Source of the DNA: CAYNBT01 sp964396025
Lineage (GTDB): Bacteria; Patescibacteriota; WWE3; UBA101185; UBA10185
Assembly: GCA_964396025.1 (NCBI GenBank)
Contig: CAYNBT010000004.1
Coordinates: forward strand, 1 to 52,694
Direction: 5' to 3'
Length of the DNA stretch: 52,694 nt
This document shows, piece by piece, positions 22,101-29,609 of this stretch; the first letter of the stretch is position 1, and each line of letters opens with the position of its first letter. The translations under genes were made by a program, and so were the position numbers. The notes under the pieces are model-generated. The model saw only the letters and a list, made by a program, of their open reading frames with translations. It had not been told where the DNA came from and searched no databases.

Positions 22101-23087
22101 GACTGTTCAGGTGATATTGAAGTTTTTGATGCCAAATTTGATTACTTTTCTCCAAACTCTGCTCAAGATCAAAATTTTGCTATAGATCAATTTGCTCAAT
22201 ACTTTTATCCAGTACGTAAGGCTATTGTAGAAACCGCAGATACTGCAAACATGATGGAACGTGGTGTAGGGGGCCTATTTAATTTTGTTTATCACATGAC
22301 CAACGAGGCATTTTATTGCGAAAACTGTGGGCACGATTTCATAGGTCTTTCTTCAGGTTCGCATTTTGCCACAGACATCATGAAAATGGTTGTTGGCGAC
22401 CCCAAAGCAATCACTGACACTGATGATCCTGCTCCAACCACAATTCCTTACACCCCAACCGGAGGTGGTGGCGGAGGAGGTGGTATCTGCAACCCATTCA
22501 ACTGTTTTGCTCCCTATGTGATAGATTTTGAATCTTCATTGCAGTGTGCGCTCAACTCCATTCGCTTTGGTGACGAGACATGGCGATGGGTGGATGTTTA
22601 CGGACCATATTGTGATAATGAGACAAAAGGTTTACCTTTCGCCTACAACTTATTCGTCAATATTATTGATGTCATAGCTCCCGCCGGCGCCGGAAGAATT
22701 TGCGAGGATAAAGATCCTCCTAACACCATAAAATCAGGTACAGCCAATATGTTCTGTCCAAGCTGGGCTGATCCAATTAGACTTCCCGGACATCCGTCTC
22801 AGAATTTAGAGTATTACAGAGGCGCGCTTATGAATGGTATCGGATGTAGCATGGTTACCCACAACTGGCCGTCAGGCTTAACTGCTCAAGACGTTATAGA
22901 TTCTATGGATGGGGCTAACTACCTAGGATATACGTTTAGTTATGCTAATCCACTTTCCAAAGCACAACTTGATCGAATCATTGAGCGCGCTCAAGATGCT
23001 AATGTAAACCCCTACATTCTTATTGGCATTTGGGGAACTGAAAGTGCTTGGAGTATGACTCAAAGCTGCGCTGTGCCTACCACCTAA
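19119..23087 (+). CDS. Giant secreted glycosidase-like protein with C-terminal lysozyme-like start
   Basis: 1322 residues with a signal peptide (SVLYFAVLFFGIGLFSRVGLA). Residues about 35-310 resemble a clan-A glycoside hydrolase barrel: YQIWNEPDIW (acid/base Glu near 135), HSYGKNPG, and PLWITEIGMN (nucleophile Glu near 243). A carboxypeptidase-regulatory-like beta-sandwich follows (about 345-460), then some 750 residues rich in cysteine and proline with a Gly-rich linker near 1125. The C-terminus (LDRIIERAQDANVNPYILIG, then GTESAWSM) is the start of a lysozyme/transglycosylase-like domain with its catalytic-type Glu, but the frame stops a few residues later inside a 31-bp repeat next to the assembly gap. 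The protein is probably incomplete. Cell-wall or polysaccharide processing at the surface is likely. Confidence 0.75.
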   Translation: MDRFTKSVLYFAVLFFGIGLFSRVGLAQSCGLNIDPTNPTGHPAPESISGVEWVRVEFKNCTLTNDDPLFESSLSDYEGVISAYVGSGIKVLLILDYLTISDARDEVDAFAERAGLIAERYSSFGTDVAYQIWNEPDIWLGGTMDPSEYANILTKASSAIKAANPSAIVVTGSSASGQAQWMADVRGNMGAAWANVDKVAIHSYGKNPGSGPGACNIGNTGPLSPHINEYYAAGNGKPLWITEIGMNTPDGQSQATYLECFYSKIRSDHSGQVENVLWFAWSDGMVSPMGIVSASDSPKPAYSSYFSANGCVASSPSAPAELSPIPFEIGSGASCGNGGAEPIPVTIKGKIRSSRKLPNPENNEVELSGQSVYGAVITAFKGNTERGFTGKCDGALCGRVAVAATDGKGNFTLKTVFDPTNNFEGAQYIAVSCNGKVRELYKIPVDEGNLDGVELFIDSEKYCTPFELAPEVYYMITQDHLSCREDNDKNSPRQRLIEQRARATSLRKPNADSGYLGNNTDPNCTPTGTNAVGMPAGCAPYYEGGSLLSTEPLEGRADLRARTENVTENIMCFLWGGPCNKVPPRTPEEELNNLPLASEVSDCNTATIARDGGSGLSTQTCGGPLSYLMTPTDWARRYWMVPKTTPIAKNDTTFCTDKSIITLADIDVPESWGGPSTGCQLPFEYMNYRALVVPGTPDTSGEDRNTGLMYNDSLQNAEGGAVREGPGSDNFRTALFIDGQKGEKPAYTEGWNVLPSGSPLGSTSIYNEDCALTGANPDCNTGRNGEFSGPAAGLFRSPGETFGTDEQGMPNTAAKKPKLGRGIYRMGYPLHSLCTCNEVGGCGEDTLNNKFTGLGTTTGDDHPAVAGYKFCTPIVPGASPVCLDFFGEGLVGALLSGISQVVNAFFSIWIGNIRPGGACAPLSWTDPLDGPCPVPLPVNQQCEIYSCIFYPPGSTSTGTSCPDPTNNCLVGYVALGSTNYPTLCQHRMSTPGPYDCSGDIEVFDAKFDYFSPNSAQDQNFAIDQFAQYFYPVRKAIVETADTANMMERGVGGLFNFVYHMTNEAFYCENCGHDFIGLSSGSHFATDIMKMVVGDPKAITDTDDPAPTTIPYTPTGGGGGGGGICNPFNCFAPYVIDFESSLQCALNSIRFGDETWRWVDVYGPYCDNETKGLPFAYNLFVNIIDVIAPAGAGRICEDKDPPNTIKSGTANMFCPSWADPIRLPGHPSQNLEYYRGALMNGIGCSMVTHNWPSGLTAQDVIDSMDGANYLGYTFSYANPLSKAQLDRIIERAQDANVNPYILIGIWGTESAWSMTQSCAVPTT

Positions 23088-23321
23088 GCAAAACTTGTTT
23101 TGACTTTGGACCACCTAAGCAAAGTTTACTTTGACTTTGGACCGCCTAAGCAAAACTTGTTTTGNNNNNNNNNNNNNNNNNNNNNNNNNNNNNNNNNNNN
23201 NNNNNNNNNNNNNNNNNNNNNNNNNNNNNNNNNNNNNNNNNNNNNNNNNNNNNNNNNNNNNNNNACCACCTAAGCAAAGTTTACTTTGACTTTGGACCGC
23301 CTAAGCAAAACTTGTTTTGAC
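23079..23321. repeat. 31-bp tandem repeats around a scaffold gap
   Basis: At least five 31-bp units start at 23079, 23110, 23141, then after the gap 23265 and 23296. Each reads ACC-A/G-CCTAAGC, then a palindrome, then ACTTTGG. Two palindrome types occur: caaaac-tt-gttttg and caaagt-tt-actttg, which differ at paired positions on both arms. The visible order is a, b, c, gap, b, c, where b-c forms a 62-bp higher-order unit. The stop codon of the giant gene lies in the first unit. Position 23322-23351 shows only the presumed promoter of the next gene. Confidence 0.85.
23165..23264. other. Assembly gap (100 N)
   Basis: Exactly 100 undetermined bases, flanked by copies of the same repeat. The true length is unknown; the repeat explains the break. 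Confidence 0.99.
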
Positions 23322-23351
23322 AAACCTCAACACATAGATTAACATCTATAC

Positions 23352-23639
23352 GTGTCAATTAAGCCTAAGTGCACAAACTGTTTTAAATCATTAAGTATCA
23401 GCTCCAGAATGCTTATATATCAACATTTAAGCGAATCCGGAGAATCTTGTGTTTCTGATTTAGTTAAGGTTGTTAAGCTTACGCAGCCTACAGTGTCTTA
23501 TCATCTCAAAGAGATGAAAGAGAATGGCTTGTTGTTTAGTAAAAAGTTAGGAAAAGAAACATATTATGGAGTGTTAGAACATTGCCCAAACTACTCATCT
23601 CCTTGTATCTTAAAAAACGCAAATGTTAATTCAAATTAA
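23352..23639 (+). CDS. ArsR-type winged-helix regulator of the suf operon
   Basis: 95 residues from a GTG start. A winged helix with SSRMLIYQHLSESGESCVSD then TQPTVSYHLKEMKENGLLFS matches the ArsR/SufR-like group. Cysteines at both ends (CTNC near residue 7; CPNYSSPC near residue 83) could hold an iron-sulfur cluster or metal, as expected for a Suf regulator; this is inference. It overlaps sufC by 17 bp, so it heads the operon. A TAACAT lies 6 bases before the GTG, possibly a leaderless promoter just after the repeat array. Confidence 0.8.
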   Translation: MSIKPKCTNCFKSLSISSRMLIYQHLSESGESCVSDLVKVVKLTQPTVSYHLKEMKENGLLFSKKLGKETYYGVLEHCPNYSSPCILKNANVNSN

Positions 23640-24357
23640 AAACTTACACGCCTCCATAGAGGGTAAAGAAATTCTTAAAGGTTTAAGCCTAAACATCAAA
23701 AGTGGGGAGACTGCGGTGATCATGGGTCCAAACGGGTCTGGCAAGAGCACTTTGGCTCAGGTACTTATGGGACACCCTCTATATGTCGTAGACACTGGTG
23801 AGGTACTCTATAAAGATCAAGACTTACTCCAAAAAGAACCTGCTGAAAGAGCAAAGGATGGCATTTTCTTGTCATTCCAATATCCTAGCGAAGTAAGTGG
23901 TGTGGGAATTGCTAATTTTTTGCGTCTTATTTATAACAAAAGAACAAATCAAAAACTTTCTCCCGCCAAGTTTCGTCCTATTCTAAAAGAAAAAATGGCG
24001 CTTTTAGGTATGGATGAATCTTTTATGTCCCGCTACTTGAATGAAGGTTTTTCCGGTGGTGAAAAGAAGAGAATGGAAATGCTTCAACTTTTGGTCTTAG
24101 AGCCTGAACTCGCAATACTTGACGAGACGGACAGCGGCTTGGATGTTGATGCGCTTAAGTTTGTAGGTAAAGCCGTAAACTATCTCAAAGAAAAGAACAA
24201 AATGAGTGTTTTACTAATCACTCATTACACTAGAATTCTAAAGCATATAGATCCCGATACCGTACACATTTTGCAAGACGGTAAAATTTCGCAATCTGGT
24301 GACGCACGTCTTGCACATGAGCTTGAGGAAAAAGGATACGCACCTTTTGGAGAATAA
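23623..24357 (+). CDS. sufC: SufC, Fe-S assembly ABC ATPase
   Basis: 244 residues, a complete ABC ATPase: Walker A GPNGSGKST, Q-loop SFQYPSEVSG, signature FSGGEKKR, Walker B LAILDETDSGLDVDAL and the H-loop ITHYTR. SufC binds the SufB-SufD scaffold and drives conformational change during Fe-S cluster assembly. The FQYP...GV and ETDSGLD features are specific for SufC. It follows the regulator with an overlap and precedes sufB by 2 bp. Confidence 0.97.
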   Translation: MLIQIKNLHASIEGKEILKGLSLNIKSGETAVIMGPNGSGKSTLAQVLMGHPLYVVDTGEVLYKDQDLLQKEPAERAKDGIFLSFQYPSEVSGVGIANFLRLIYNKRTNQKLSPAKFRPILKEKMALLGMDESFMSRYLNEGFSGGEKKRMEMLQLLVLEPELAILDETDSGLDVDALKFVGKAVNYLKEKNKMSVLLITHYTRILKHIDPDTVHILQDGKISQSGDARLAHELEEKGYAPFGE

Positions 24358-24359
24358 TT

Positions 24360-26924
24360 ATGGGCAGAAAACAACTTGAAGAATCCAGCAAAACCCAAAA
24401 ATCCCAAATCAATGTAAATTCCGATTACAAGACTAAATACGGTTTTAACGTGAAAGTTGATTACAAAAACAAACCAGAAAAAGGGATTAGTGAACGCGTG
24501 ATTTCTTCAATATCTGCCATGAAAGAGGAACCGGAATGGATGCATGAATTTAGACAAAATGCTTTTAAAGTCTTTGAGAGCAAACCAACGCCTCAGTGGG
24601 GCGGTGACCTCAATCAGATTGATTACGATAATATTTATTACTATCTTAAACCTACAGACCAAGAAGAACGCTCATGGAATGATGTTCCAGAGAAAATGAA
24701 AGAAACCTTTGATCGCCTTGGAGTTCCCCAAGCGGAGCAACAACATCTTGCCGGTATAAAGGCGCAGTTTGATTCTGAAGTTATTTACGGATCCCTTTTG
24801 AAAGAACTTGAGGAAGAGGGCGTTATTTTTATGGGTACAGATGAAGCTCTCAAGAAGCACCCCGAATTTTTTGAAGAATATTTTGGTAAAGTGGTTCCTC
24901 CGGGAGACAACAAATTTGCAGCGCTGAATAGTGCCGTTTGGTCCGGAGGTTCTTTTGTGTACGTTCCTAAAGGTGTAAAAGTAAAAAGGCCTTTGCAAGC
25001 ATACTTTAGAATAAACGCACAGAACATGGGACAGTTCGAACGAACACTTATTATTGCAGATGAAGGCAGTGAGTTTCACTATGTTGAGGGTTGCTTTACC
25101 GCGGGTCATCTGATAAACACAAAAGAAGGTTTAAAAAAAATTGAAGATGTTGCAGTTGACGATGAAGTACTCACTCACTCTGGTCTTTACAAAAAAGTGT
25201 ACAACACCCAGAAGCGTCCCTACAACGGCGATTTGTTTTCGATAAAAGTGTGGGGAATAGCGGACTCTGTGATTGAGGCAACAGAAGAGCACCCTTTCCT
25301 AAGCGTTTCTCGAGTAAGAAAGAATGAAAAAAATGCTAATTTTAGCGGAGCAACATGGACACCCGCAAATTCCTTGAAAAAAGGTGATTATCTTGTGGTT
25401 CCTATTGATCCTACGGAAGATACCTCTCGTTCAAAGGACTTCAGAATTCGTTATAAAAACGAAATGATAACTTTCAACGTTCCTCTCACTCCCGAGTTTT
25501 TTAGATTGATTGGCTATTATCTTGCCGAAGGCAGTGTAGATGAAAGGGGCTATCTAAAATTTTCCTTTCATGTCAAAGAACGCGAGTACATTGAAGATGT
25601 TAAGGCGGCTATTGAGCAGGTTTTTGGACATAATGAATTCCATGAATTTACTCATAAGAACAGTAAAGGATTGGAGTTAGTGTTTTCGTCCGCAAAGTTA
25701 GCCAGAGTGTTTGCCCAATTTGGTACGAGCTCATCTACAAAAGCTGTTCCCCAGTGGGTGATGCAAGCAAAGAAGGTACATCAAGCAGAGCTGATAAAAT
25801 GCTATTTTAGAGGCGATGGCAATTACTACAACAAAATCCTCAAGCATGGTGAAAAAGAGATAATAAGAATTAACACCGTTTCCAGAATGTTAGCTCTGCA
25901 GACACGCGACGTGCTTCTTCGTCTGGGTATTGTGTCTACGATCAACACTAGGGATAGATCAAAAGAATCCAGGCAAACTATGTATTCTGTTTGTATATCC
26001 GGAAGCTTTATTGCCGAGTTTGGTGAAATTATTGGCAAAAAGCTGAGGTCAGAGATTTCTGGCCATAAACGCGCTTCAATGTTTTTTATTCAAGATAAGT
26101 ACGCGTATTTTCCAATTCGAAGTGTTAACCGGACCTATGTTGATAATATAGATGTTTACAATTTTAGCGTAGAACAAGATGAATCATATGTTTGTAATGG
26201 TGTAACAGTGCACAATTGCACCGCGCCAGTTTATGCCTCAGACTCCCTTCACGCAGCAGTGGTAGAAATAATCGTAAAACCTGGTGCACGCTGCAGATAT
26301 ACTACCATTCAAAATTGGTCCACCAATGTTTACAATCTTGTAACCAAGCGCGCTCGCGTGGAAAAGAACGGTATCATGGAATGGATAGATGGAAACCTTG
26401 GCTCAAAACTCACTATGAAATACCCAAGCTGTTACTTGGTAGGAGAGGGGGCTCATGGAGAGGTTTTATCTATTGCCTATGCTAGTGAGGGCCAGCATCA
26501 AGATGCTGGGGCTAAGATGATGCATATTGCTTCAAACACTACTTCAACTATCATTTCAAAATCCATTAGTGTTAATGGTGGTCGAACAAGCTATAGAGGG
26601 TTAGTGAGTGTAAGTCCTCACGCAAAAAACGCCAAATCACGTGTGGAATGTGACGCCTTGATACTAGATTCTGAATCAGCCTCAGACACTTTTCCCGTTA
26701 TGAGAATCGACAATGCTTCCGCTCAAATTGAACACGAAGCTACAGTAAGTAAGATTGGTGAGGAGAAATTGTTCTACTTAATGAGCAGAGGCTTATCTGA
26801 GTCCGAAGCCATGAGTTTAGTTGTCTCAGGGTTTATCGAACCAATCGTAAAGGAATTACCCATGGAATATTCGGTAGAACTAAACAGATTGATAGAATTA
26901 GAAATGGAAGGATCGGTGGGTTAA
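24360..26924 (+). CDS. sufB: SufB scaffold protein interrupted by an intein
   Basis: 854 residues, of which residues 245-619 are an intein; the spliced SufB would be 479 residues, a normal length. N-extein: SEVIYGSLLKELEEEGVIFM, KGVKVKRPLQAYFRINA, then FHYVEG. C-extein resumes at CTAPVYASDSLHAAVVEI and contains SRGLSESEAMSLVVSGFIEP. The insertion falls just before the conserved Cys of the 'EGCTAP' motif, a known SufB intein site. SufB with SufC and SufD builds Fe-S clusters. GGAG lies 7 bases before the ATG. Because active SufB depends on splicing, the pathway depends on the intein. Confidence 0.97.
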   Translation: MGRKQLEESSKTQKSQINVNSDYKTKYGFNVKVDYKNKPEKGISERVISSISAMKEEPEWMHEFRQNAFKVFESKPTPQWGGDLNQIDYDNIYYYLKPTDQEERSWNDVPEKMKETFDRLGVPQAEQQHLAGIKAQFDSEVIYGSLLKELEEEGVIFMGTDEALKKHPEFFEEYFGKVVPPGDNKFAALNSAVWSGGSFVYVPKGVKVKRPLQAYFRINAQNMGQFERTLIIADEGSEFHYVEGCFTAGHLINTKEGLKKIEDVAVDDEVLTHSGLYKKVYNTQKRPYNGDLFSIKVWGIADSVIEATEEHPFLSVSRVRKNEKNANFSGATWTPANSLKKGDYLVVPIDPTEDTSRSKDFRIRYKNEMITFNVPLTPEFFRLIGYYLAEGSVDERGYLKFSFHVKEREYIEDVKAAIEQVFGHNEFHEFTHKNSKGLELVFSSAKLARVFAQFGTSSSTKAVPQWVMQAKKVHQAELIKCYFRGDGNYYNKILKHGEKEIIRINTVSRMLALQTRDVLLRLGIVSTINTRDRSKESRQTMYSVCISGSFIAEFGEIIGKKLRSEISGHKRASMFFIQDKYAYFPIRSVNRTYVDNIDVYNFSVEQDESYVCNGVTVHNCTAPVYASDSLHAAVVEIIVKPGARCRYTTIQNWSTNVYNLVTKRARVEKNGIMEWIDGNLGSKLTMKYPSCYLVGEGAHGEVLSIAYASEGQHQDAGAKMMHIASNTTSTIISKSISVNGGRTSYRGLVSVSPHAKNAKSRVECDALILDSESASDTFPVMRIDNASAQIEHEATVSKIGEEKLFYLMSRGLSESEAMSLVVSGFIEPIVKELPMEYSVELNRLIELEMEGSVG
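25092..26216 (+). other. SufB intein with LAGLIDADG endonuclease
   Basis: 375 residues. Block A begins CFTAGHLINTKEGLKKIED, block B contains ATEEHPFLSV (TxxH), and the ends are YNFSVEQDESYV (block F) and CNGVTVHN (block G, His-Asn), with Cys as the first downstream residue. All splicing residues are present. Two endonuclease motifs are visible: LIGYYLAEGS and LIKCYFRGDG, the LAGLIDADG pair with the acidic residues retained (E and D). The endonuclease may thus still be active and the intein mobile. Confidence 0.95.
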
Positions 26925-27520
26925 TGAAAACAGTTTTCCAAGAATTACAATTGGATACAGTGATAAGTGTACGCGAAGACACTCAGTTCGTTTTGAAGAA
27001 ACCAACTGAAAATGGTAGCTACTCCCTAACACTGCTTTTTGAGAAGCCCGGTGTTTGTGCAGAAATTATCGGTGCATTTATTCTTGATGCGCAAGATTCA
27101 ATAAAACTGACAACAGTGACACATCATATAAGTCCGCACACACAATGTGATACGCAAATTAAACTTGTGCTTAGAGATAAGGCTGTAGCAGACTATGTTG
27201 GAAAGATAATCATTGCAAAAACGGCTCAACAAACAATCTCATTTTTAGAGGAGTCCGCTCTCGTTACGGGAGACAGCATAAAAAATACTTCCCAACCCAT
27301 TCTTGTGATTGATGCAGACGATGTAAAGGCCTCTCATGGATCGACAACAGGTAAAATTGACCAAGATCAACTCTACTATTTAAATTCCCGTGGCCTCAAT
27401 TTACAGGAAGCAGAAGAATCAGTGGTCAAGGGCTTCTTTGAAAAAATTCTGCACAAGATTATAGACAACGATGTTTTGCTGAGTGTAAAAAATAATTTAG
27501 AATTGACTGAGAATGATTAA
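26924..27520 (+). CDS. sufD: SufD-like protein, very short
   Basis: 198 residues, about half the usual 400 or more. The core beta-helix and C-terminus are kept: VIDADDVKASHGSTTGKIDQ with the conserved His, then DQLYYLNSRGLNLQEAEESV and KGFFEKIL. The N-terminal domain found in larger SufD proteins is missing. It would pair with SufB as scaffold. Its start overlaps the sufB stop by one base, and its end overlaps sufS by 8 bp. Confidence 0.85.
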   Translation: MKTVFQELQLDTVISVREDTQFVLKKPTENGSYSLTLLFEKPGVCAEIIGAFILDAQDSIKLTTVTHHISPHTQCDTQIKLVLRDKAVADYVGKIIIAKTAQQTISFLEESALVTGDSIKNTSQPILVIDADDVKASHGSTTGKIDQDQLYYLNSRGLNLQEAEESVVKGFFEKILHKIIDNDVLLSVKNNLELTEND

Positions 27521-28739
27521 CCTTAACCATTTAAAAAAAGATTTTCCTATATTGAATCGAAAGATACATGAAACCACATTAGTTTATTTGGATAATGCCG
27601 CGACCTCGCAAAAGCCACAGCAGGTCATTGACGCTATAACAGGTTTTTACAGCCAACACAACGCTAACGTACACAGAGGCCTGCACACATTAAGTGAGGA
27701 AGCCACTTCTCTTTATGAGAATTCTAGGAAAAAGATAGCAAACTTTATTGGTTGCCAAAATTATGATGAAATAGTTTTTACTTCTGGAACAACTCAGTCC
27801 CTAAACAGTATCATACAAGGTTTTGTTATACCTAAGTTAAAACCAAACGATGTGATTTTAACTACAGTCGCAGAGCATCATAGTAACTTAGTGCCGTGGC
27901 AGCAAGCATCCGCAAAATCCGGAGCAAAACTTGAATTTGTTAATCTAACAGCAGAAGGTCAAATAGACTTAACTGATTTACAAAGCAAGATGAACGATAA
28001 AGTTAAATTTGTAGCAGTAAGTCATGTCTCCAATGTGTTGGGTACAATATTTCCCGTAAAGAAAATATGTGAAATCGCGCATGCATGCGGCGCACTTGTC
28101 ATTGTAGATGGTGCTCAGGCTGTCCCACACATGGCAGTAAACATTCAAAACTTGGGGTGTGATTTTTATACCTTCTCAGGGCACAAAATGCTGGGTCCTA
28201 CAGGAATAGGAATTTTATGGGGAAGAAAAAATTTGTTGGAACAAATGTCTCCTGTGTACTTTGGCGGAGGAATGATTGATCAAGTAGATTTATTGCAAAG
28301 CACTTGGGGACCGGTTCCAGAACGATTCGAGGCCGGAACGCCAAACATTGCCGGCGCAATAGGCTTGGCAGCAGCAGTAGATTATTTGAGCGCTGTAGGT
28401 ATGGAAAATATTCATGCTCATGAAGTAGAACTTCTTTCTTACTTGTTGCCAAAATTAGCGCAAATCCCCGAACTAAAGATACTGGGGCCAAAAAATATAC
28501 AAGAACGCTCAGGCTTGGTTTCGTTTGTAATAGATGGCATACATTCCCATGATTTAGCTGCTGTGCTTGATAACTACGGAGTTGCGGTACGATCTGGTCA
28601 TCATTGCACTATGCCGCTTCACAAAAACTTGGGCATAAATTCCTCAACTAGAGTTAGTGTTTATTTATACAACACTATAGAAGACATGGATGCTTTGATT
28701 GTAGCTTTGGGCAAGGCGTTGGAGATTCTCAAAAGGTAA
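27513..28739 (+). CDS. sufS: SufS cysteine desulfurase
   Basis: 408 residues, full length for the family. PLP-binding Lys in FSGHKMLGPTGIGILWG, the His stacking on PLP in TVAEHHSNLVPWQ, Asp in VIVDGAQAVPH, and the catalytic Cys in AVRSGHHCTMPLH. It removes sulfur from cysteine, passing a persulfide to SufU. The start MINLNHLKKDFPILNRKIHE is standard. Overlaps sufD by 8 bp and is followed by sufU after 2 bp. Confidence 0.97.
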   Translation: MINLNHLKKDFPILNRKIHETTLVYLDNAATSQKPQQVIDAITGFYSQHNANVHRGLHTLSEEATSLYENSRKKIANFIGCQNYDEIVFTSGTTQSLNSIIQGFVIPKLKPNDVILTTVAEHHSNLVPWQQASAKSGAKLEFVNLTAEGQIDLTDLQSKMNDKVKFVAVSHVSNVLGTIFPVKKICEIAHACGALVIVDGAQAVPHMAVNIQNLGCDFYTFSGHKMLGPTGIGILWGRKNLLEQMSPVYFGGGMIDQVDLLQSTWGPVPERFEAGTPNIAGAIGLAAAVDYLSAVGMENIHAHEVELLSYLLPKLAQIPELKILGPKNIQERSGLVSFVIDGIHSHDLAAVLDNYGVAVRSGHHCTMPLHKNLGINSSTRVSVYLYNTIEDMDALIVALGKALEILKR

Positions 28740-28741
28740 AC

Positions 28742-29116
28742 ATGGATATATATAGAGAAGAATTAATGGAGCATTACAAAAATCCGCAAAATAGAGGGCG
28801 TCTCGCTGCACCTTCTGTAACTTCGGTTGGTAAAAATGCAATGTGCGGGGATTTTCTAACACTGGATTTGGAAATCCGAGATAACAAGATAGTCGATGTT
28901 AGTTATGACGGGGAAGCCTGCGCTGTTTCTATTGCTTCTGCCTCAGTTCTTTCCGAAGAGATATTAGGTAAAAATCTTGTTGAAGTGAAGGATTTTAGCA
29001 AAGAAAAACTGTTGGCATTACTGGGTGTAAATTTGACCACAAGTAGAATAAAGTGTGCGACATTAATTTTAGAGGCGTTGGATTCAGCGCTTGAAGCTTA
29101 TGAAAAAAACAACTAG
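28742..29116 (+). CDS. sufU: SufU-type sulfur transfer protein
   Basis: 124 residues of the IscU/NifU-N fold: EHYKNPQNRGRL, NAMCGDFLTLDLEI, VSYDGEACAVSIASAS and a last Cys in SRIKCATLILEAL. The three cysteines and the Asp in CGD that bind zinc or the cluster are present. In Gram-positive systems SufU accepts persulfide from SufS; this protein lies right after sufS as there. Shorter than the usual 140-150 residues but complete in motifs. Confidence 0.93.
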   Translation: MDIYREELMEHYKNPQNRGRLAAPSVTSVGKNAMCGDFLTLDLEIRDNKIVDVSYDGEACAVSIASASVLSEEILGKNLVEVKDFSKEKLLALLGVNLTTSRIKCATLILEALDSALEAYEKNN

Positions 29117-29366
29117 TGCAAAATCAAAAGCAGCTCCAAAAGACAAGAAGAAGGCAAAAGTGGAAAAAGATATGAATCTGGGTGCCTTAATCTTGAAATA
29201 TCCGGATGTAGAAGAAATACTAGTTGATTACGGTCTTCACTGCAGTTTTTGCGTTGCTAATTCATTTGATACAATAGAGATGGGTGCCAAGGTCCACGGC
29301 CTTAGTGACGATGATGTTGATGATATGATCATACGCATAAACGAAATGATTGAGTATGGAGAATAA
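29100..29366 (+). CDS. DUF1858-domain protein
   Basis: 88 residues from the ATG at 29100 (a TTG three codons earlier is also in frame). A lysine-rich N-terminus precedes the DUF1858 domain: LGALILKYPDVEEILVDYGL then HCSFCVANSFDTIEMGAKVH and GLSDDDVDDMIIRIN. The CxxC in HCSFC is typical of this family, which is common near Fe-S or redox proteins. It overlaps sufU by 17 bp and the ferredoxin by 11 bp, so it is part of the operon. An accessory in cluster transfer is plausible. Confidence 0.85.
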   Translation: MKKTTSAKSKAAPKDKKKAKVEKDMNLGALILKYPDVEEILVDYGLHCSFCVANSFDTIEMGAKVHGLSDDDVDDMIIRINEMIEYGE

Positions 29367-29601
29367 AGACTCAAAAAAACGAAAAATTCATAAAATTGTG
29401 GTAGATAGAGCAGCTTGCATTGGTGCCGCTACCTGCGTTGTGGTAGCCCCTAAGGCTTTTGACCTAGATCAAGACAGTATTGCTATTGTAAAAGAAAATG
29501 CTCTAGACGTTGATGACGACACTCTTTTGATGGCAGCACAATCGTGTCCTACCCAAGCAATCTTGCTTTTTGATGAAGAAGGTAATCAAATTTTTCCTTA
29601 A
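29356..29601 (+). CDS. Single-cluster ferredoxin with three cysteines
   Basis: 81 residues from the ATG at 29356. VDRAACIGAATCVVVAPKAF and AQSCPTQAILLFDEEG form a one-cluster bacterial ferredoxin. The usual CxxCxxC is CIGAATC, with Ala in the position of the second ligand, so only three cysteines remain (with the CP later). That fits a [3Fe-4S] cluster or a [4Fe-4S] with a non-protein ligand. Last gene of the suf operon by overlap; may supply electrons for cluster assembly. Confidence 0.88.
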   Translation: MENKDSKKRKIHKIVVDRAACIGAATCVVVAPKAFDLDQDSIAIVKENALDVDDDTLLMAAQSCPTQAILLFDEEGNQIFP

Positions 29602-29609
29602 GGAGGTTT

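Noticed and set aside
23079..23321. CRISPR array
   Set aside because: The repeats are contiguous with a period of 31 bp and no unique spacers, and no cas gene is near.
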